Positions 36,793-37,601 of a DNA stretch of 37,601 bases are shown here, piece after piece. Location of the stretch: the NCBI GenBank assembly GCA_023228225.1, contig JALOBO010000013.1, forward strand, positions 1 through 37,601, in the 5' to 3' direction. Position 1 is the first letter of the stretch. Every line of letters starts with the position of its first letter. The notes under the pieces were generated by a model that was not told the origin of the DNA, did no database searches, and worked only from the letters and a program-made list of their open reading frames with translations. Position numbers and translations under genes: made by a program. Source of the stretch: Clostridia bacterium. Lineage in GTDB: Bacteria; Bacillota; Clostridia; Christensenellales; UBA1242.

Positions 36793-37196
36793 TATTTCCA
36801 CAGTCCTTTAATTTTCATTCCGTCAGGAACATCCTTAAGGACTAATACATGAGCTCCAATAACTACGTTATTACCTATTTTCACGTTCCCAAGCACTGAG
36901 GCATTGCAGCCAATGAACACATTATTTCCAATTGTAATCTTTTCAGGCTTACCTTTAGGATTTATCTTTCCTAATGTTACGCCATGCCTAATGTCACAGT
37001 TTTGCCCTATCTCTGTGTTAGCGTTTATGCAAATGCCGAACGGGTGCCCAAAGAAAGTACCCTTAGGTATAGAATCAATATTCACATCACACAAAAACAC
37101 TAAACGAAGTGGGAGCCTTTTGTTAAGGCACTTCGCTATGTCTGTAATATTTTTAATCCTTTTTCTGACTAAAGTTTTTATGACACTATACTTCAC
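36792..37196 (-). CDS. Hexapeptide-repeat acyltransferase, serine acetyltransferase type (134 aa)
   Basis: A left-handed beta-helix is evident from hexapeptide turns such as GICINANTEIGQNCDIRHGV, ITIGNNVFIGCNASVLGNVK and IGNNVVIGAHVLVLKDVPDG. The catalytic-type His lies in IRHGVTLGK. The form is that of short CysE/NodL-like O-acetyltransferases, without the long N-terminal helical domain of true CysE. GAGGGTG sets the start at GTG 37196. Likely acetylates a sugar; in a virus this could modify surface glycans of host or virion (inference). Confidence 0.85.
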   Translation of the reverse strand: MKYSVIKTLVRKRIKNITDIAKCLNKRLPLRLVFLCDVNIDSIPKGTFFGHPFGICINANTEIGQNCDIRHGVTLGKINPKGKPEKITIGNNVFIGCNASVLGNVKIGNNVVIGAHVLVLKDVPDGMKIKGLWK

Positions 37197-37518
37197 TTGC
37201 CACACCCTCTAATTTCTTAATATCCACTACAATATATTTACCATTAGTGAAGGCAAGCTGTACACTTACGTTATCACCTGTGTGTAATCCATCTATCTCT
37301 GTGTTTCTCCCAATCCATACATATGTACTACTACTATCATTTGCCTGGTTAATGTTCACAAATAAAGACGTGTGCCTATTGTTATACACACCTGTATTCT
37401 GCCAGTTCAGTGTACCTGTCCTGTAATAATCATCATGCACGCTCTGTGTTGCAGCATAGCCTGCTACAGACATACAAACAAGCCAAATTAATAGCATAAG
37501 TGTATACTTTACTTTCAA
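37186..37518 (-). CDS. Secreted small beta-rich protein (110 aa), TTG start
   Basis: A signal peptide (MKVKYTLMLLIWLVCMSVAG) is followed by a beta-rich domain of about 85 residues (LNWQNTGVYNNRHTSLFVNI, GDNVSVQLAFTNGKYIVVDI) that may be an OB-like fold. TTG 37518 follows GAGGTGGT. It overlaps the acyltransferase gene by 11 bases, so the two are coupled. Perhaps an envelope or periplasmic partner. Confidence 0.6.
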   Translation of the reverse strand: MKVKYTLMLLIWLVCMSVAGYAATQSVHDDYYRTGTLNWQNTGVYNNRHTSLFVNINQANDSSSTYVWIGRNTEIDGLHTGDNVSVQLAFTNGKYIVVDIKKLEGVASEV

Positions 37519-37527
37519 ACTACCACC

Positions 37528-37601
37528 TCATTTATTATCATGTACCTTTTTAACATATTTTAACCCTTGTTTGCCAAGCTCTATTCTCAGGTTCTTATCC
37601 A
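37528..37601 (-). CDS. C-terminal end of a further gene, cut by window edge
   Basis: The minus frame reads DKNLRIELGKQGLKYVKKVH... and stops at 37528. Only 23 residues are visible, basic and helical. The stop lies inside the ribosome-site region of the next gene, in line with an operon. Identity cannot be given. Confidence 0.4.
   Translation of the reverse strand, partial: DKNLRIELGKQGLKYVKKVHDNK

Overview
The window looks like a fragment of an AT-rich mobile element, most likely a non-tailed virus (or virus-like plasmid), of a methanogen or methanotroph-type euryarchaeon close to Methanosarcinales. Evidence for an archaeal host: TATA-box promoters of the type TTTAAATA/TTTATATA, GGTGGT/GGTGAT Shine-Dalgarno (SD) sites, frequent GTG/TTG starts, an AbrB-type regulator, and large secreted proteins with PKD-like and carboxypeptidase-regulatory-like domains ending in membrane helices. 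I see no tail, portal, terminase or HK97-type capsid gene. Instead there are many small membrane proteins, a P-loop ATPase and membrane-anchored surface proteins, as in spindle-shaped or pleomorphic archaeal viruses. Host and virus type are inferences.

Layout. 1-2,700 (+): the 3' end of a family A DNA polymerase gene, a zinc-ribbon HNH-like endonuclease, a highly structured non-coding stretch of about 400 nt running into tRNA-Leu(UAA), two tiny membrane peptides and a Lys-rich protein. 2,700-9,360: small membrane proteins, a membrane-anchored transglutaminase-fold protein, an AbrB-like regulator leading into a 987-aa membrane-anchored M14 carboxypeptidase-like surface protein, and an HD-domain protein. 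Two copies of one small gene, the first frameshifted, flank the M14 block. 9,400-18,940 (+): an HTH protein and a run of predicted envelope and virion proteins (838 aa, 126 aa, 216 aa, a basic 98-aa protein, a 1272-aa protein with an SPSP-rich tail, and a four-helix membrane protein). 18,949-22,491 (-): an 1180-aa modular basic protein with repeated linkers. 22,600-29,800: a small-gene accessory region with tandem small serine recombinases, an ATP-dependent DNA ligase, a phage-type MGTNYY protein, zinc-finger peptides, and an 0.8-kb cassette between 18-bp direct repeats. 29,830-37,601 (-): an HNH nuclease and a P-loop ATPase sharing a C-terminal domain, a tightly overlapping operon behind the ATPase, two candidate coat-protein genes, more membrane proteins, and a hexapeptide acyltransferase.

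How it may work together (inference): PolA, ligase and the HD protein serve replication and nucleotide metabolism. The serine recombinases serve integration or resolution. The minus-strand operon serves assembly and packaging. The M14, transglutaminase and 838-aa proteins act at the host surface. A recurrent promoter (TATA box with a 3' STTTG extension, a TAGTA/TATA block about 17-18 bp on, and CTATAG near the expected start site) precedes many units on both strands and suggests one shared expression programme.
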